Assembly (NCBI GenBank): GCA_041487535.1
Contig: JBGPNM010000008.1
Span: 1-31,947 of the forward strand
Origin: JANWHZ01 sp041487535
Lineage (GTDB): Bacteria > Patescibacteriota > Saccharimonadia > Saccharimonadales > UBA4665
Reading direction: 5' to 3'
Length of the DNA: 31,947 nucleotides
In this document: piece after piece, positions 7,397-15,650 of the stretch
Numbering within the stretch: position 1 is the first letter of the stretch
Layout: each line of letters opens with the position of its first letter
Notes under the pieces: generated by a model
Database searches by the model: none
What the model saw: only the letters and a program-made list of their open reading frames with translations
What the model was told of the DNA's origin: nothing
Program-made: the position numbers and the translations under genes

Positions 7397-7786
7397 TTAA
7401 CTTCGTCCTATCTTTCCCGATGCCAGCAACGGCACAGCGAACAGTAATAGCACCCCAGCATCGACGCCGACGTTGAACCATACACCATACCAGGCTGAGG
7501 CTGCCGCTTCTACCGCCAACCATGTAGCCAGTCCAATCAGAAGAGTTTGTTTTAACTCTTTGTTTTGCTGCCTGAAAGCGATTCGCCCTACCAGCAAAAG
7601 TGTAACGCCCCATCCTAGCATGATTGCGCCGTACAATGCACTCTCCCAGTCGAGTAAGACGTTATGCGGAATGAGCTTGGCGTTATTGGAGAAGATTTTG
7701 AGTCCGAAAAAAACGTATAACAGGCCAAAGCCAATGAGGATAACAGTAACTATCTGAAACCATAGTGCGATTTGTTTCTTTGTCAC
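7397..7786 (-). CDS. Small membrane protein with four predicted helices
   Basis: A 129-aa hydrophobic protein with four likely transmembrane helices (about residues 8-28, 47-67, 81-98, 103-122). It is the last gene of a MarR operon, starting 1 nt after the stop of the previous membrane gene. I do not recognise a family. By context it is expressed under control of the MarR-type regulator and may act with its four-helix neighbour, for example in a stress or efflux-related membrane complex; that is inference only. Confidence 0.65.
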   Translation of the reverse strand: MTKKQIALWFQIVTVILIGFGLLYVFFGLKIFSNNAKLIPHNVLLDWESALYGAIMLGWGVTLLLVGRIAFRQQNKELKQTLLIGLATWLAVEAAASAWYGVWFNVGVDAGVLLLFAVPLLASGKIGRS

Positions 7787-7787
7787 G

Positions 7788-8246
7788 TTAGACCTCCTTG
7801 GCCTTATAGAACGTTACGCCGTACGAAACCATTGCAAGAATAAAACTGATTGCCATAATAAACGATTCCTTGTCGGCTCCACCTCTGTTAAAAAATTTTA
7901 AACCGCCAGAGCCAGCCATTAATATAAAAAGTAGCCCGAACGCTGTGCCAACTATGCTTGTTCTTCGGCGGGTAAGAATACTGCGGACAACCAGAGCAAT
8001 AGCGCCTAATGTTAGTAATATCCAGTTAACGACGTGTATAGCCAATGCGATACCGGCATGTCCGGCTATTGCCCAAGGGATACTTGGAGCATACGAACCA
8101 TGAATACCAGGATGATTGGCAGGAAGTTGAACATAGAAGTTCAGGTACATACCAACTATGAATTGGGCTACAAGTAAGATAAGCATTATCGGAAGCCCTA
8201 TGCGTATCATCTTCATGTTGCGTTTTGTTTTATCTGTTTGTTCCAC
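7788..8246 (-). CDS. Small membrane protein with four predicted helices
   Basis: A 152-aa protein with a charged N-terminus (MEQTDKTKRNMK), a membrane helix at about 13-35, a loop with several His and Pro (LPANHPGIHGSYAPSIPW), and three more helices (about 57-85, 98-113, 128-148). Its start overlaps the end of the MarR gene by 17 nt, so the two are translated together. Histidines near membrane boundaries could bind a cofactor, but I see no known motif. Function unknown; likely part of the response controlled by the MarR protein. Confidence 0.68.
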   Translation of the reverse strand: MEQTDKTKRNMKMIRIGLPIMLILLVAQFIVGMYLNFYVQLPANHPGIHGSYAPSIPWAIAGHAGIALAIHVVNWILLTLGAIALVVRSILTRRRTSIVGTAFGLLFILMAGSGGLKFFNRGGADKESFIMAISFILAMVSYGVTFYKAKEV

Positions 8247-8715
8247 TGGTTTCCTTCATTTTGTTATTTGCTTGGATTAACGTATGCGTCAGGTTTACAT
8301 ACTCGTCGGTTTGTTCTGCTATCGGGCCGAAGAATGTTTGGTGTGCGGAAATTATACGCTGCATTGCTTGCATGGCCACCTTGCCGCCAGTAGGTGTCAG
8401 TTCGACATGGTACGCACGTTTGTTAGAAGTAGCCGTAACACGCATAATGAGGCCGTTGCGCTCCAACGTACGGATAGACTGGGAAAGCGTCATGCGATCA
8501 ATCTTGGTAACTTCGGCAAGCAGCATCTGCGTCACGGTTCGCTTCTCTTGGTTAAGGCGAGGCACGTTTATTAAGATGACTGCTTGGGTGCTGGACAATC
8601 CAAGCCCTTTAAGGGCTGCGTTCAAGTGGCGTTGCCAGAGCTTAGACACCTGCCACAAGAGATACCCTGGTATTTTCTCGGTTTCAGTTCCTGATTTCAG
8701 TTGGGTATCATTCAT
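8230..8715 (-). CDS. MarR-family transcriptional regulator
   Basis: A 161-aa winged-helix regulator. The middle contains the MarR DNA-binding core: KRTVTQMLLAEVTKIDRMTL, then SQSIRTLERNGLIMRV followed by the wing TATSNKRAYHVELTPTGGK. MarR proteins are dimeric repressors released by small phenolic or oxidative ligands. I start at ATG 8715 (MNDTQLKSG), not at 8760, which would lie upstream of the promoter. The -10 TATACT ends 8 nt before this ATG, so the transcript is probably leaderless. It is first in an operon with two four-helix membrane proteins and presumably represses its own promoter through the repeat at 8717-8738. Confidence 0.88.
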   Translation of the reverse strand: MNDTQLKSGTETEKIPGYLLWQVSKLWQRHLNAALKGLGLSSTQAVILINVPRLNQEKRTVTQMLLAEVTKIDRMTLSQSIRTLERNGLIMRVTATSNKRAYHVELTPTGGKVAMQAMQRIISAHQTFFGPIAEQTDEYVNLTHTLIQANNKMKETSGTNR

Positions 8716-8716
8716 A

Positions 8717-8752
8717 TATTGTAAGTATACGTACAATACTAAGAAATGCCAA
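8717..8752 (-). promoter_or_regulatory. MarR operon promoter and operator
   Basis: Minus strand TTGGCA (8752-8747), 17-bp spacer, TATACT (8729-8724). The -10 lies inside the inverted repeat TATTGTA - 8 nt - TACAATA (8738-8717), a plausible MarR operator. The ATG is 8 nt after the -10. Confidence 0.62.
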
Positions 8753-8824
8753 GTTAGCAATATACGTTTAGAATCTGAAGTTATATAGGGTCTAAGAAGT
8801 TACTGAGGTTGTATGTTACAAAAC

Positions 8825-8848
8825 TGGCTGGGGATGAGGGATTCGAAC
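8825..8848 (-). repeat. tRNA-3'-end-like repeat, copy A
   Basis: On the + strand TGGCTGGGGATGAGGGATTC then GAAC; its complement reads as a T-loop (TTCGAAT), T-stem 3' half, acceptor strand and CCA, similar to the 3' end of tRNA-Gln. Copy C (19255-19278) differs at one of 24 positions. The sequence upstream on the minus strand does not fold into a tRNA. Weak similarity to copy B continues further right (GCTACAG..TCATG). Confidence 0.6.
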
Positions 8849-8977
8849 ACCGCTAACCAACGTAAGGCTACAGCCGGTCATGCGAGTACGCTCTGAACTG
8901 CATTGCTTTTCCGTACTAGACTACGGCAACCAAAACATTATCGGCTATCCAGACCGTAACGATATCGTCACGAGCAA

Positions 8978-10021
8978 CTAGCTCCGTAACAGGGCATCAG
9001 TTATATCGTTTGTCGCGCGTGGATAGCGTTCGGGTATACGATGCCCGCCGGATATTGGCACAACACGCATACGAGAGCTCTCATGTTGGTTCTCGAATTG
9101 CGCAGCAACATGCCCTAAAGTATCCTGAAGGCCTTGTCCGTAGAATGCGTCATCGGTATATACGACCAGATCAACATTTGTCTTTACGCCATGCAAGTCT
9201 GCCATAAATGCATCAGGGCCTTTGGCTAGCCCTACGGCGTGAGCGACCCGAACGGCCATATTGCCCACGGTAGCAGCGATTGCTCCCGTAGGACGCTGGC
9301 GTTCCGAGCGGTTTTTCCGTGCCTGAGCGGTCTCGTTTTTCCACTGCTCATTCACTTGATACTCATCGACTGCCGTGTGCACAACCTCTTCAAGCCTCTG
9401 GTCGGAGTTTTCGGTGAGCGCGCTTTGTACGAACGCTTGCGTTGATCGTTTGACGAGTTGCGGCGGCGCCCCTAGGACTACACCTGATACGCTCGGCATT
9501 ACCTTCGGCAGTACGCTCGCCTCTTTCGTGCCAGCAGATCTGCCATATATGACCGTAGCTTCAATGCCTGCAGCGCCAAGTGCATGTGCCAGCTGCGACA
9601 TGCTTGGCAAGGGATTGCCCTCTTCATCTGTTAGCTTTCCGGTTTTGGCGTAATATGCCAGTTCCTTGTTCGTCAGATTGAATGTCGGTAGCAACACAAG
9701 CCGTTGGTTAGGGTTCTGCGCTGCCCATAAGGCACCTTCGTACATGTGTCCCCCGCTATACTCTCCTGCGGTTGTCGGAACGAGTAAGGTTGAATCCTTT
9801 CCTTCGGGATTGAAGACAAGTCCTTCGAATTGCCTGGGACTGTTCGGATCATCAAAGACCCGCCATTCAGCCGATGCGGCGCACTCTAAAATCTGTCCCC
9901 GAAAAGGCCAATGAGAAGCAACGGTAAGGTTACCCGGTCGGCCATGCTCAATCAGGGGAAAGTTGGCCGGCTGGCCAGCATAATACTGGTCAATCGGGGA
10001 AATTATTCTTGTCTCGCTCAT
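8978..10021 (-). CDS. Alpha/beta-hydrolase-like protein
   Basis: A 347-aa soluble protein without signal peptide. A nucleophile-elbow motif YGRSAGT (GxSxG) is at about residues 159-164. An Asp follows in VVYTDDAFYGQG (about 293) and a His in SGGHRIPERYP (about 328), in the order Ser-Asp-His expected for an alpha/beta hydrolase. The segment between about 190 and 265 looks like a helical lid or insertion rich in charged residues. The substrate cannot be told. The start MSETRIISP is the first ATG; TATAAT at 10062-10057 could drive it with a leader of about 29 nt, with no clear ribosome site. It is a single gene downstream of the tpiA operon. Confidence 0.6.
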   Translation of the reverse strand: MSETRIISPIDQYYAGQPANFPLIEHGRPGNLTVASHWPFRGQILECAASAEWRVFDDPNSPRQFEGLVFNPEGKDSTLLVPTTAGEYSGGHMYEGALWAAQNPNQRLVLLPTFNLTNKELAYYAKTGKLTDEEGNPLPSMSQLAHALGAAGIEATVIYGRSAGTKEASVLPKVMPSVSGVVLGAPPQLVKRSTQAFVQSALTENSDQRLEEVVHTAVDEYQVNEQWKNETAQARKNRSERQRPTGAIAATVGNMAVRVAHAVGLAKGPDAFMADLHGVKTNVDLVVYTDDAFYGQGLQDTLGHVAAQFENQHESSRMRVVPISGGHRIPERYPRATNDITDALLRS

Positions 10022-10123
10022 AGTCGTATAAATTGCACTTTAGAGTTTGAGTACACATTATACAATTAATATAATGTTCATGCAATAAATCTCGCTACTT
10101 GTGCTCGTAGGTTCGACTGAAGG

Positions 10124-10157
10124 CACGGTAGAAGTATTCTGTATGTTCGCTACCGTG
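10124..10157. repeat. Inverted repeat between the tail-anchored gene and the hydrolase gene
   Basis: CACGGTAG (10124-10131) and CTACCGTG (10150-10157) are perfect 8-bp arms around 18 nt. It lies downstream of the gene ending at 10306 and may help end that transcript, although no T-tract follows. The rest of the 284-bp gap holds no gene that I can support. Confidence 0.35.
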
Positions 10158-10305
10158 GGCTGCTAGCATATTGCGTTTGACTATGGGAATCGATCCCCGC
10201 TCACCTGGGTAACTATAGACGGACTAATTCCTTGACGTGATGGTATACTCGCGAAGATCAAAGGCTCGAAGCTCGTCCGCGAGAGTGACGGCTATTGATC
10301 CTTCG

Positions 10306-11043
10306 CTAATGGAAAAAGTGCGTTAGCGCGTGAATGCCGCCTAGGTGGACAATGCCCGCGTCCAGTGTGATATCGAGCCAAGCCAGCACGGCAACGAGTA
10401 CCAATACAAGCACGAGTACGGCACGGGATGAATCCCTCCGGCCATCAGTGGTGGTAATGGGCAAATAATACTGCTTACTGGCGATAATTTTCTCTTGTTC
10501 GGCGGCGCGGGCGGCCTGCTCTTTCTCTGCCCGCTGCGCGGCATTGTCGGAGAACGGGACGTCGGCAGAACGGCCGCCGTCGTCACTGCTGTCCTGGGCC
10601 TGAGTCGTCTCGGCAACATCCGGCTTCGGTGCCGGAGCGCTCGGTGACAGGGCAGGCACTGGAGGTTCAGGAGACTTCGCTGCCAGTTCGGGCGCACCCT
10701 CCGGCTGACTGCCGGCGACTGCATCGGGCATGGTCACGTCACCGCCGATCGGAATGCTTTTCCTGGGATTCTTGCCGGACGCGCCTTGTGCCGGTGCAGC
10801 CAAATGCGGCGCGTCGTTCGGCGCCAGAAGTGTGGAGACCATCGGCTTACCGAGGCGTGGTGCACCGCGGGCGGTTCCGCCCTCAGGTTGCGGCACAACC
10901 GGCGCCATCGGATCTTTGATCATGGGCCGATTGGTGACGATAATCGGCCGGCCGGAGGGTTCGGGCGCACTCTTGCCGGGAGCAATCACATCAAACGCCT
11001 TCGATGCTGCGCTAGAACTGCTGTCTTTAGTTGTCTGGGCCAT
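10306..11043 (-). CDS. Pro/Ala-rich protein with a C-terminal membrane anchor
   Basis: A 245-aa protein with no enzyme motif. Residues 1-150 are low complexity, rich in Pro, Ala, Ser and Gly and probably disordered; they contain the phrase RPIIVTNRPMIKDPM (about 32-46). A charged helical stretch follows (AAQRAEKEQAARAAEQEK, about 167-184), and near the end is one long hydrophobic segment (AVLVLVLVLVAVLAWL), giving a tail-anchored topology with a short outer tail of about 20 residues. I use the ATG at 11043. It overlaps the tpiA stop by 17 nt, so it is co-translated with tpiA. Function unknown. Confidence 0.7.
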   Translation of the reverse strand: MAQTTKDSSSSAASKAFDVIAPGKSAPEPSGRPIIVTNRPMIKDPMAPVVPQPEGGTARGAPRLGKPMVSTLLAPNDAPHLAAPAQGASGKNPRKSIPIGGDVTMPDAVAGSQPEGAPELAAKSPEPPVPALSPSAPAPKPDVAETTQAQDSSDDGGRSADVPFSDNAAQRAEKEQAARAAEQEKIIASKQYYLPITTTDGRRDSSRAVLVLVLVLVAVLAWLDITLDAGIVHLGGIHALTHFFH

Positions 11044-11827
11044 GTTCTTTCCTCTGTTCCTGCAGCAAGTGGTAGGCACTGTCCACAATTGCGGCGAATT
11101 TATGATAATTCAAGCTGGCCGCGCCAGGCAGGACGCCGTCACAGTCGTCCAGCTCAAGGTAGCCGCGGGCGATCTGTTCATCCACGCTGCCCCCGTAAAT
11201 GACGCGCACGCTGCGCGACGCCGTTTCACCGTACAATTCTTTAATTTCGTAGCGGATGCGTTTCATCGCCTCTGCCACTTCATACGGCTTAGCCAGTATG
11301 CCTCGGAAGGTGCTGATAGCCCAGACGGGCTCGTAGGCAATAACCATACCCTCGACATCATCGGCCGTCAAGTCGCTGAGCGCCGTAGTGAGCTGATCGT
11401 GCAGCACTTGCTTGGTCTCGCCGGCCCGCCGCTCTTCGTACGTTTCGCCGATGCACAGCAGCGGCGTGATTTTGTTGCGGACGGCGGCCGCAACTTTATC
11501 ACGTACTACTTCGAGCGTCTCGTTAAAATACAGGCGCCGTTCGGAGTGCCCGATAATCACGTAATGCACCAGGTCGCGCAACATCGTAAAGCTGACTTCG
11601 CCGGTATAGGGGCCACCATCTTTATAGTGGGCGTTCTGGGCGCACAACCGGAACTTACGCCGGTCAATTTCCAGGCTGACAGGTTGCAGAGCCAGCAAGC
11701 TGGGCGCCAGAACGACCTCGATATCGCGGTGCACCGGGATGCGCTGACCCAGCCGATGCACGAGCAAACTCGCCTCGTGTATATTGAGATGCATTTTCCA
11801 GTTGCCAACTATGAGAATATTGCGCAT
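11027..11827 (-). CDS. tpiA: Triosephosphate isomerase
   Basis: A 266-aa enzyme interconverting dihydroxyacetone phosphate and glyceraldehyde 3-phosphate. Signature elements: GNWKMHLN (Asn/Lys of the active site, residues 8-15), IIGHSERRLYF (catalytic His), IAYEPVWAI (catalytic Glu) and VIYGGSV (phosphate site). Two places deviate from the family: the lid loop normally reads AIGTG and here reads AISTFRG, and the last phosphate loop reads LPGAASL where LVGGASL is usual. I start at ATG 11827 (MRNILIVGNWKM), discarding a longer frame from 11947 that crosses the promoter. A -10 TATAAA is at 11854-11849. Its 3' end overlaps the tail-anchored gene; pheA is divergent. Confidence 0.92.
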   Translation of the reverse strand: MRNILIVGNWKMHLNIHEASLLVHRLGQRIPVHRDIEVVLAPSLLALQPVSLEIDRRKFRLCAQNAHYKDGGPYTGEVSFTMLRDLVHYVIIGHSERRLYFNETLEVVRDKVAAAVRNKITPLLCIGETYEERRAGETKQVLHDQLTTALSDLTADDVEGMVIAYEPVWAISTFRGILAKPYEVAEAMKRIRYEIKELYGETASRSVRVIYGGSVDEQIARGYLELDDCDGVLPGAASLNYHKFAAIVDSAYHLLQEQRKEHGPDN

Positions 11828-11947
11828 AGACGTAAAAAGCGTAACCTTTTTATAGCTTAGCACAAATGCTGTGTCCGCAACATCGCGCTCTAGGGCAGTT
11901 GCAAGAAGCATGCTACAGCTGGCGCTATTAAGAAATTGCCGGAGCAT

Positions 11948-12823
11948 ATGACAAAAGACAGTCCGACGGTCGCCATACAGGGCGAAGAGGGATCATACCA
12001 CGACATCGCGGCCCGCCGTTACTTCGGCGACGGCTACGTACCGCAGTGTAAAGACACCTTCGATGCCGTTTTTAGCGCCGTAGCTGAGGGGCAAGCAGAC
12101 TACGCCTTGTCTGCCGTAGAAAACTCGCTGGTTGGCTCGATACCGTCAGTCTATGACTTGCTCCGCACTACTAAGGGACTGACGATCGTCGGCGAAATCT
12201 ATCTGGGCATCCACCACAGTTTGATCGGCCTGCCCGGCGCTGCGTTAGGCGATATTACTGATGTTTATTCTCATCCGGTGGCGCTCGGCCAATGCACCGT
12301 TTTCTTACAGCGCGAACTGCCGCACGCCGCGATTCACCCGGCCGCCGATACCGCCGGCAGCGCCGTCTTTATCCGCGGCCAAGGCAAGCGGTCTGCTGCC
12401 GCCATCGCCGGCGCGCCGAATGCCGCCCGGCTGGGACTGCAAATTCTGCGGGAAGGCATAGAGGACAACCCGAAGAACTGTACGCGCTTCCTGGTACTGG
12501 ACCGATCTGACAACGACACACCATCGCGCCGCCAAACCGCAGACAAAACATCGCTCTTGATCGAGCACCTTGACGACCGCAATGACGACCTGGCTCCCAG
12601 CATTCTGTACCATGCGCTCGGCTGTTTCGCCGATCAAAAAATTGCGCTGACAAAGGTAGAGTCGCGGCCGGTCGGCAGCGACCCCTGGCGCTACGTATTC
12701 TACCTGGACTGCCTCGCCGGAGCTGAGGAACCAGCCATGCAGCAAGCCCTACAGGCGCTTACCGCCCTCGGCGCCACCTGGCGCGAACTGGGCACCTACC
12801 GCCACGGCGAGACAGTCGCATAG
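11948..12823 (+). CDS. pheA: Prephenate dehydratase with ACT domain
   Basis: A 291-aa enzyme converting prephenate to phenylpyruvate in phenylalanine synthesis. The catalytic domain spans about residues 1-180: IQGEEGSYHDIAA at the start, SAVENSLVGSI, and NCTRFLVL carrying the TRF motif. A C-terminal ACT regulatory domain follows, with KVESRPVG (ESRP motif, phenylalanine binding) and the final RELGTY. No chorismate mutase domain is fused. The longest frame starts with TTG at 11936, but I prefer the ATG at 11948, preceded by GGAG; homologues start close to the VAIQGE segment. It is divergent from tpiA across about 120 bp. No other aromatic-pathway gene is in the window. Confidence 0.92.
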   Translation: MTKDSPTVAIQGEEGSYHDIAARRYFGDGYVPQCKDTFDAVFSAVAEGQADYALSAVENSLVGSIPSVYDLLRTTKGLTIVGEIYLGIHHSLIGLPGAALGDITDVYSHPVALGQCTVFLQRELPHAAIHPAADTAGSAVFIRGQGKRSAAAIAGAPNAARLGLQILREGIEDNPKNCTRFLVLDRSDNDTPSRRQTADKTSLLIEHLDDRNDDLAPSILYHALGCFADQKIALTKVESRPVGSDPWRYVFYLDCLAGAEEPAMQQALQALTALGATWRELGTYRHGETVA

Positions 12824-12982
12824 TAGCCAACAAGAGTACATCTGCAGTTGGTGGGACATTGTAATTGAAGCGTCTTTTGGCACCACGCTCTACTCTGTAA
12901 GGTAACGACTTTACTATGTGAGCCTCGAACGCACCCCATAAAGCCCGTATTTGGGACTGCCACCAAAAGGCATCGCAGTGGC

Positions 12983-12988
12983 TATACT
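12983..12988 (+). promoter_or_regulatory. -10 box of the 12998 gene
   Basis: TATACT followed by 9 nt and the ATG at 12998; a short or absent leader is predicted. No convincing -35 is seen. Confidence 0.4.
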
Positions 12989-12997
12989 TAACTCTAT

Positions 12998-13894
12998 ATG
13001 AAGCACAATCGGCCGGAACAGAGGGTGCTCGTCGTCCGCCATCTGGACGTATCCCGGCACATAGAAAAGCCAGCTTGGCAACGCGAACCGATAGACCCAG
13101 AGCGTTGGACAAGACACAGTATGGTATATAGCAAGCTGACCCCGATCGATCTTGCAGGTCTCGAAAAAGGCGTAGGCTTGGCCTCCCGGTTGTCGGTGCT
13201 GCTCAACGACCACTACCGATTCAGGGGGGTGCATATAGATACTGCATACCTGCCCCTTGATACGCAACGAGTAGAAAATACCGTTGACGTCCTGATAGCA
13301 GCAGGAGTGACGATTAATGAGCTCACTTACCTGCCCGAGCTAGCAAAAGACGCATGGGGAGCAGCTGATGACCCATTATTCGCACGAAGTCTATGTGAAG
13401 AAGATGTTGATTTTCTGCGGATATCTAGGAAGCTATTTATGCTAAGGCTCGGCCACCTCCTTATTACTAATGGTATGCGAACAATACATGACGTACGTGC
13501 AATGCAAGAGACTGCCGAGCTTGATTTCGAAGATCAGTTACGTCGAGGCGCAAGGGATCATGCTGCACGTCGTTCCGAAAACGAAACGAATGATGAACAT
13601 ATTTCTATCGTAAGGAATAACGCACGGAAAATCGTGGCTGAAACGCCCCATGATCAGGTAATCGCCTTTGTTGCTTCGGGAGCCGAGCTACGGTTTATTA
13701 TTGATGAGTTTCGGAACCCGGGGAAACAGTCTCCGCCGCGCCAATTCCTAAAGCGGGAGATACCGCTTGAGTGGGGCGAAGGCTACGAAATCCGCTTACG
13801 TCAAGGCAGGCTATCTGAAATGACACAGATTACGCCAGACCAGGTATCAACAGCAGTCATCGAACCCATCGAAAGGGCAGCAGGCATATGGTGA
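12998..13894 (+). CDS. Unknown protein with possible degenerate histidine-phosphatase fold
   Basis: A 298-aa soluble protein. The N-terminus RVLVVRHLDVSRH resembles the first strand and RH motif of histidine phosphatases (phosphoglycerate mutase superfamily, usual motif RHG), and QVIAFVASGAELRFII near residues 222-237 sits where that superfamily has its second catalytic segment (normally VSHGG). The second histidine is not there, so if the resemblance is real the protein is probably not an active phosphatase. The middle is helical and charged. It stands alone between pheA and pgk (convergent with pgk, 35 bp apart), with its -10 box 9 nt before the ATG. The family assignment is tentative; that it is a gene is likely. 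Confidence 0.6.
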   Translation: MKHNRPEQRVLVVRHLDVSRHIEKPAWQREPIDPERWTRHSMVYSKLTPIDLAGLEKGVGLASRLSVLLNDHYRFRGVHIDTAYLPLDTQRVENTVDVLIAAGVTINELTYLPELAKDAWGAADDPLFARSLCEEDVDFLRISRKLFMLRLGHLLITNGMRTIHDVRAMQETAELDFEDQLRRGARDHAARRSENETNDEHISIVRNNARKIVAETPHDQVIAFVASGAELRFIIDEFRNPGKQSPPRQFLKREIPLEWGEGYEIRLRQGRLSEMTQITPDQVSTAVIEPIERAAGIW

Positions 13895-13929
13895 TACAAT
13901 ATTGGGACAGAGCGGATAGATTCTAACGA

Positions 13930-15216
13930 TTACTTATCCTGCAGTGCTTCCACTCCGGGTAATTTGCGGCCGGCCATCAGTTCCAGGGAGGCACCGCCGC
14001 CGGTAGAGACGTGGTCGAAGGCATTTACTAATCCAAGCTGCTCGATATACCCGGCAGTATCGCCGCCGCCGACCAGGCTGTACGGCCGGTGGCCGAATTG
14101 CCCCAGTATGGCTTCGATCACCAGCTGCGTACCGTGCGCGTACGGCCCGACCGGCCCTTGCAGGCCGGCCGTCTCGGTCACACCCATGGTGCCGTTCCAT
14201 ACCACCGTATTGGCCAGCTGTATGCTGCCGGCAATGAAGGCGCCGGAGAACGGCCCGATGTCCAGGATCATTTCGTGTGCGTGGATCGCACTGGCGGCGT
14301 GCGGCGGACGTTTGGGATAATTCTCGATGTCGGCTATAACGTGCGCGCTCCAATCCACAATCCTGGTCGGCGCGGCTTTATCTATTTTGTGCGCAACCAC
14401 GCCGTCTTGGGGCAGATAAAAGACGAAATGCTCGCGCTTTTGGCGATCGCGTGCCCTGCTTAAAATATCCTTGGCAACACCGAATTCGTCAGCGTCAACC
14501 ATGCTCGCGGCAACATCAATGCCCTCGGCAGCCAGGAATGTGTTGGCCATGGCGCCGCCGATGGCGACGATGTCGGCAATATCAATAAATTTCTGCAGTA
14601 TTTCTATCTTATCGGCGATCTTCGCGCCGCCGATCACCGCCACCAGCGGCCGGTTCGGTTTCTCCATCACATTCGTGATGGTATCTACTTCGCGCTCCAG
14701 CAGCAGTCCGGCTACGCTCGGCAAAAAGTGCGTTATCGCGGCAGTACTGGCATGCGCCCGGTGCACCACGCCGAAGCCGTCCTGCACGAATATCTCCGCC
14801 AGGCTCGCCAATTTACCGGCAAAGGCTTCGTCGTTCTGTTCTTCTTCAGGATGGAAGCGCAGGTTTTCCAGCAGCAGCACATGGCCCGGCTGGAGATCGG
14901 CGGCCGCCTTCTCTGCCTCCGGCCCGATACAGTCGCGGGCAAAAGCCACCTTGTCCGCGCCGATCAGTTCGCCCAGGCGCTTGGCGACCGGGAACAGGCT
15001 CTCGTCCGCATTGGGCCGGCCGTCGGGCCTACCCAGGTGAGAGCAGATAATCAGCCGCACATCCCGCTCTAACAAGTATTGGATAGTCGGGATTGATCCC
15101 TGTATCCGGTAGTCGTCGGTAATCTTGCCGTCATCAAGCGGTACGTTGTAATCGGCCCGCATCAGCACCGTCTTGCCCTGCACATCTATGTCGCGAATAG
15201 TCTTTTTTGTAAACAA
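13930..15216 (-). CDS. pgk: Phosphoglycerate kinase
   Basis: A 428-aa glycolytic enzyme that transfers phosphate from 1,3-bisphosphoglycerate to ADP. Visible landmarks: MRADYNVPLDDGKITDDYRI (substrate-binding N-domain), CSHLGRPDG, LLENLRFHPEE, AVIGGAKIADKIEIL, MANTFLAAEG, WNGTMGVTE, and the nucleotide-site GGGDTAGYIEQ with STGGGASLELMAGRKLPGVEAL at the end. It is slightly longer than the usual 390-410. The start is TTG at 15216: no ATG is near, and GGGGTGG lies 8 nt upstream as a ribosome site. A candidate -10 TAGAAT is at 15259-15254. It is a single gene, separate from tpiA. Confidence 0.95.
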   Translation of the reverse strand: MFTKKTIRDIDVQGKTVLMRADYNVPLDDGKITDDYRIQGSIPTIQYLLERDVRLIICSHLGRPDGRPNADESLFPVAKRLGELIGADKVAFARDCIGPEAEKAAADLQPGHVLLLENLRFHPEEEQNDEAFAGKLASLAEIFVQDGFGVVHRAHASTAAITHFLPSVAGLLLEREVDTITNVMEKPNRPLVAVIGGAKIADKIEILQKFIDIADIVAIGGAMANTFLAAEGIDVAASMVDADEFGVAKDILSRARDRQKREHFVFYLPQDGVVAHKIDKAAPTRIVDWSAHVIADIENYPKRPPHAASAIHAHEMILDIGPFSGAFIAGSIQLANTVVWNGTMGVTETAGLQGPVGPYAHGTQLVIEAILGQFGHRPYSLVGGGDTAGYIEQLGLVNAFDHVSTGGGASLELMAGRKLPGVEALQDK

Positions 15217-15650
15217 GTCAGTCCACCCCTTGTTTGATATATTGCTACTGCTTATTCTACCACGTGCACGTTGCTAGTCTTGCCGTTCCGCCGCTATACG
15301 CTCGTGTTGGCAAGGTTATATAGTCTGGTCTGAAAACGAGAAATCCCCCAACTTCCATTAAGCGGGGGATCGTTCAGGTTGTTTCAAGAGCGGTCAGTCA
15401 GTGCCTCAAAACTATGTATGGTTATAGCACACTCAGCAGCAACATGCCAGCGCTTTGTGCGAAGTTTTCCCGCAGCCAGCTTTTACCGCGCTTGCCTTCA
15501 GCAGCCGGCCGGCGGCGTTCTGGCCAGCAGCACAGTACCGATGGCATAGCCACAAGCTGACTGGGTATTCAGCTGAATCGGTACATCAAGCACTTGCCAA
15601 AGATAATGTTTGGGACTAATGTAAACATAAGCAGTAACTAAGTAAAAAGC
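15217..15650. other. 434-bp gene-poor gap between pgk and the cytochrome gene
   Basis: It holds the pgk promoter on the left, a stem ATCCCCC/GGGGGAT (15343-15349 with 15364-15370, 14-nt loop) and the cytochrome promoter on the right. On the minus strand between about 15600 and 15425 there are stretches with protein-like composition in two frames (LDVPIQLNTQSACGYAIGTV in one, GKSWLRENFAQSAGMLLLSVL ending in TAA at about 15424 in another). This may be a broken gene, but I cannot name it, and chance is possible. Confidence 0.3.
15594..15622 (+). promoter_or_regulatory. Promoter of the cytochrome b6-like gene
   Basis: TTGCCA (15594-15599), 17-bp spacer, TAATGT (15617-15622); the leader is about 22 nt with no clear Shine-Dalgarno sequence. 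Confidence 0.45.

Noticed and set aside
10180..10202. GGGAATCGATCCCC looks like a T-arm on the minus strand
   Set aside because: No CCA, acceptor stem or anticodon arm can be drawn around it.
11828..11947. N-terminal extension of tpiA from 11947
   Set aside because: TIM proteins begin just before NWKM; the extension covers the promoter shared with pheA.
15425..15600. Possible small membrane-protein gene on the minus strand before the cytochrome gene
   Set aside because: The convincing parts are in different frames and no start or promoter fits; kept only as a remark on the gap.
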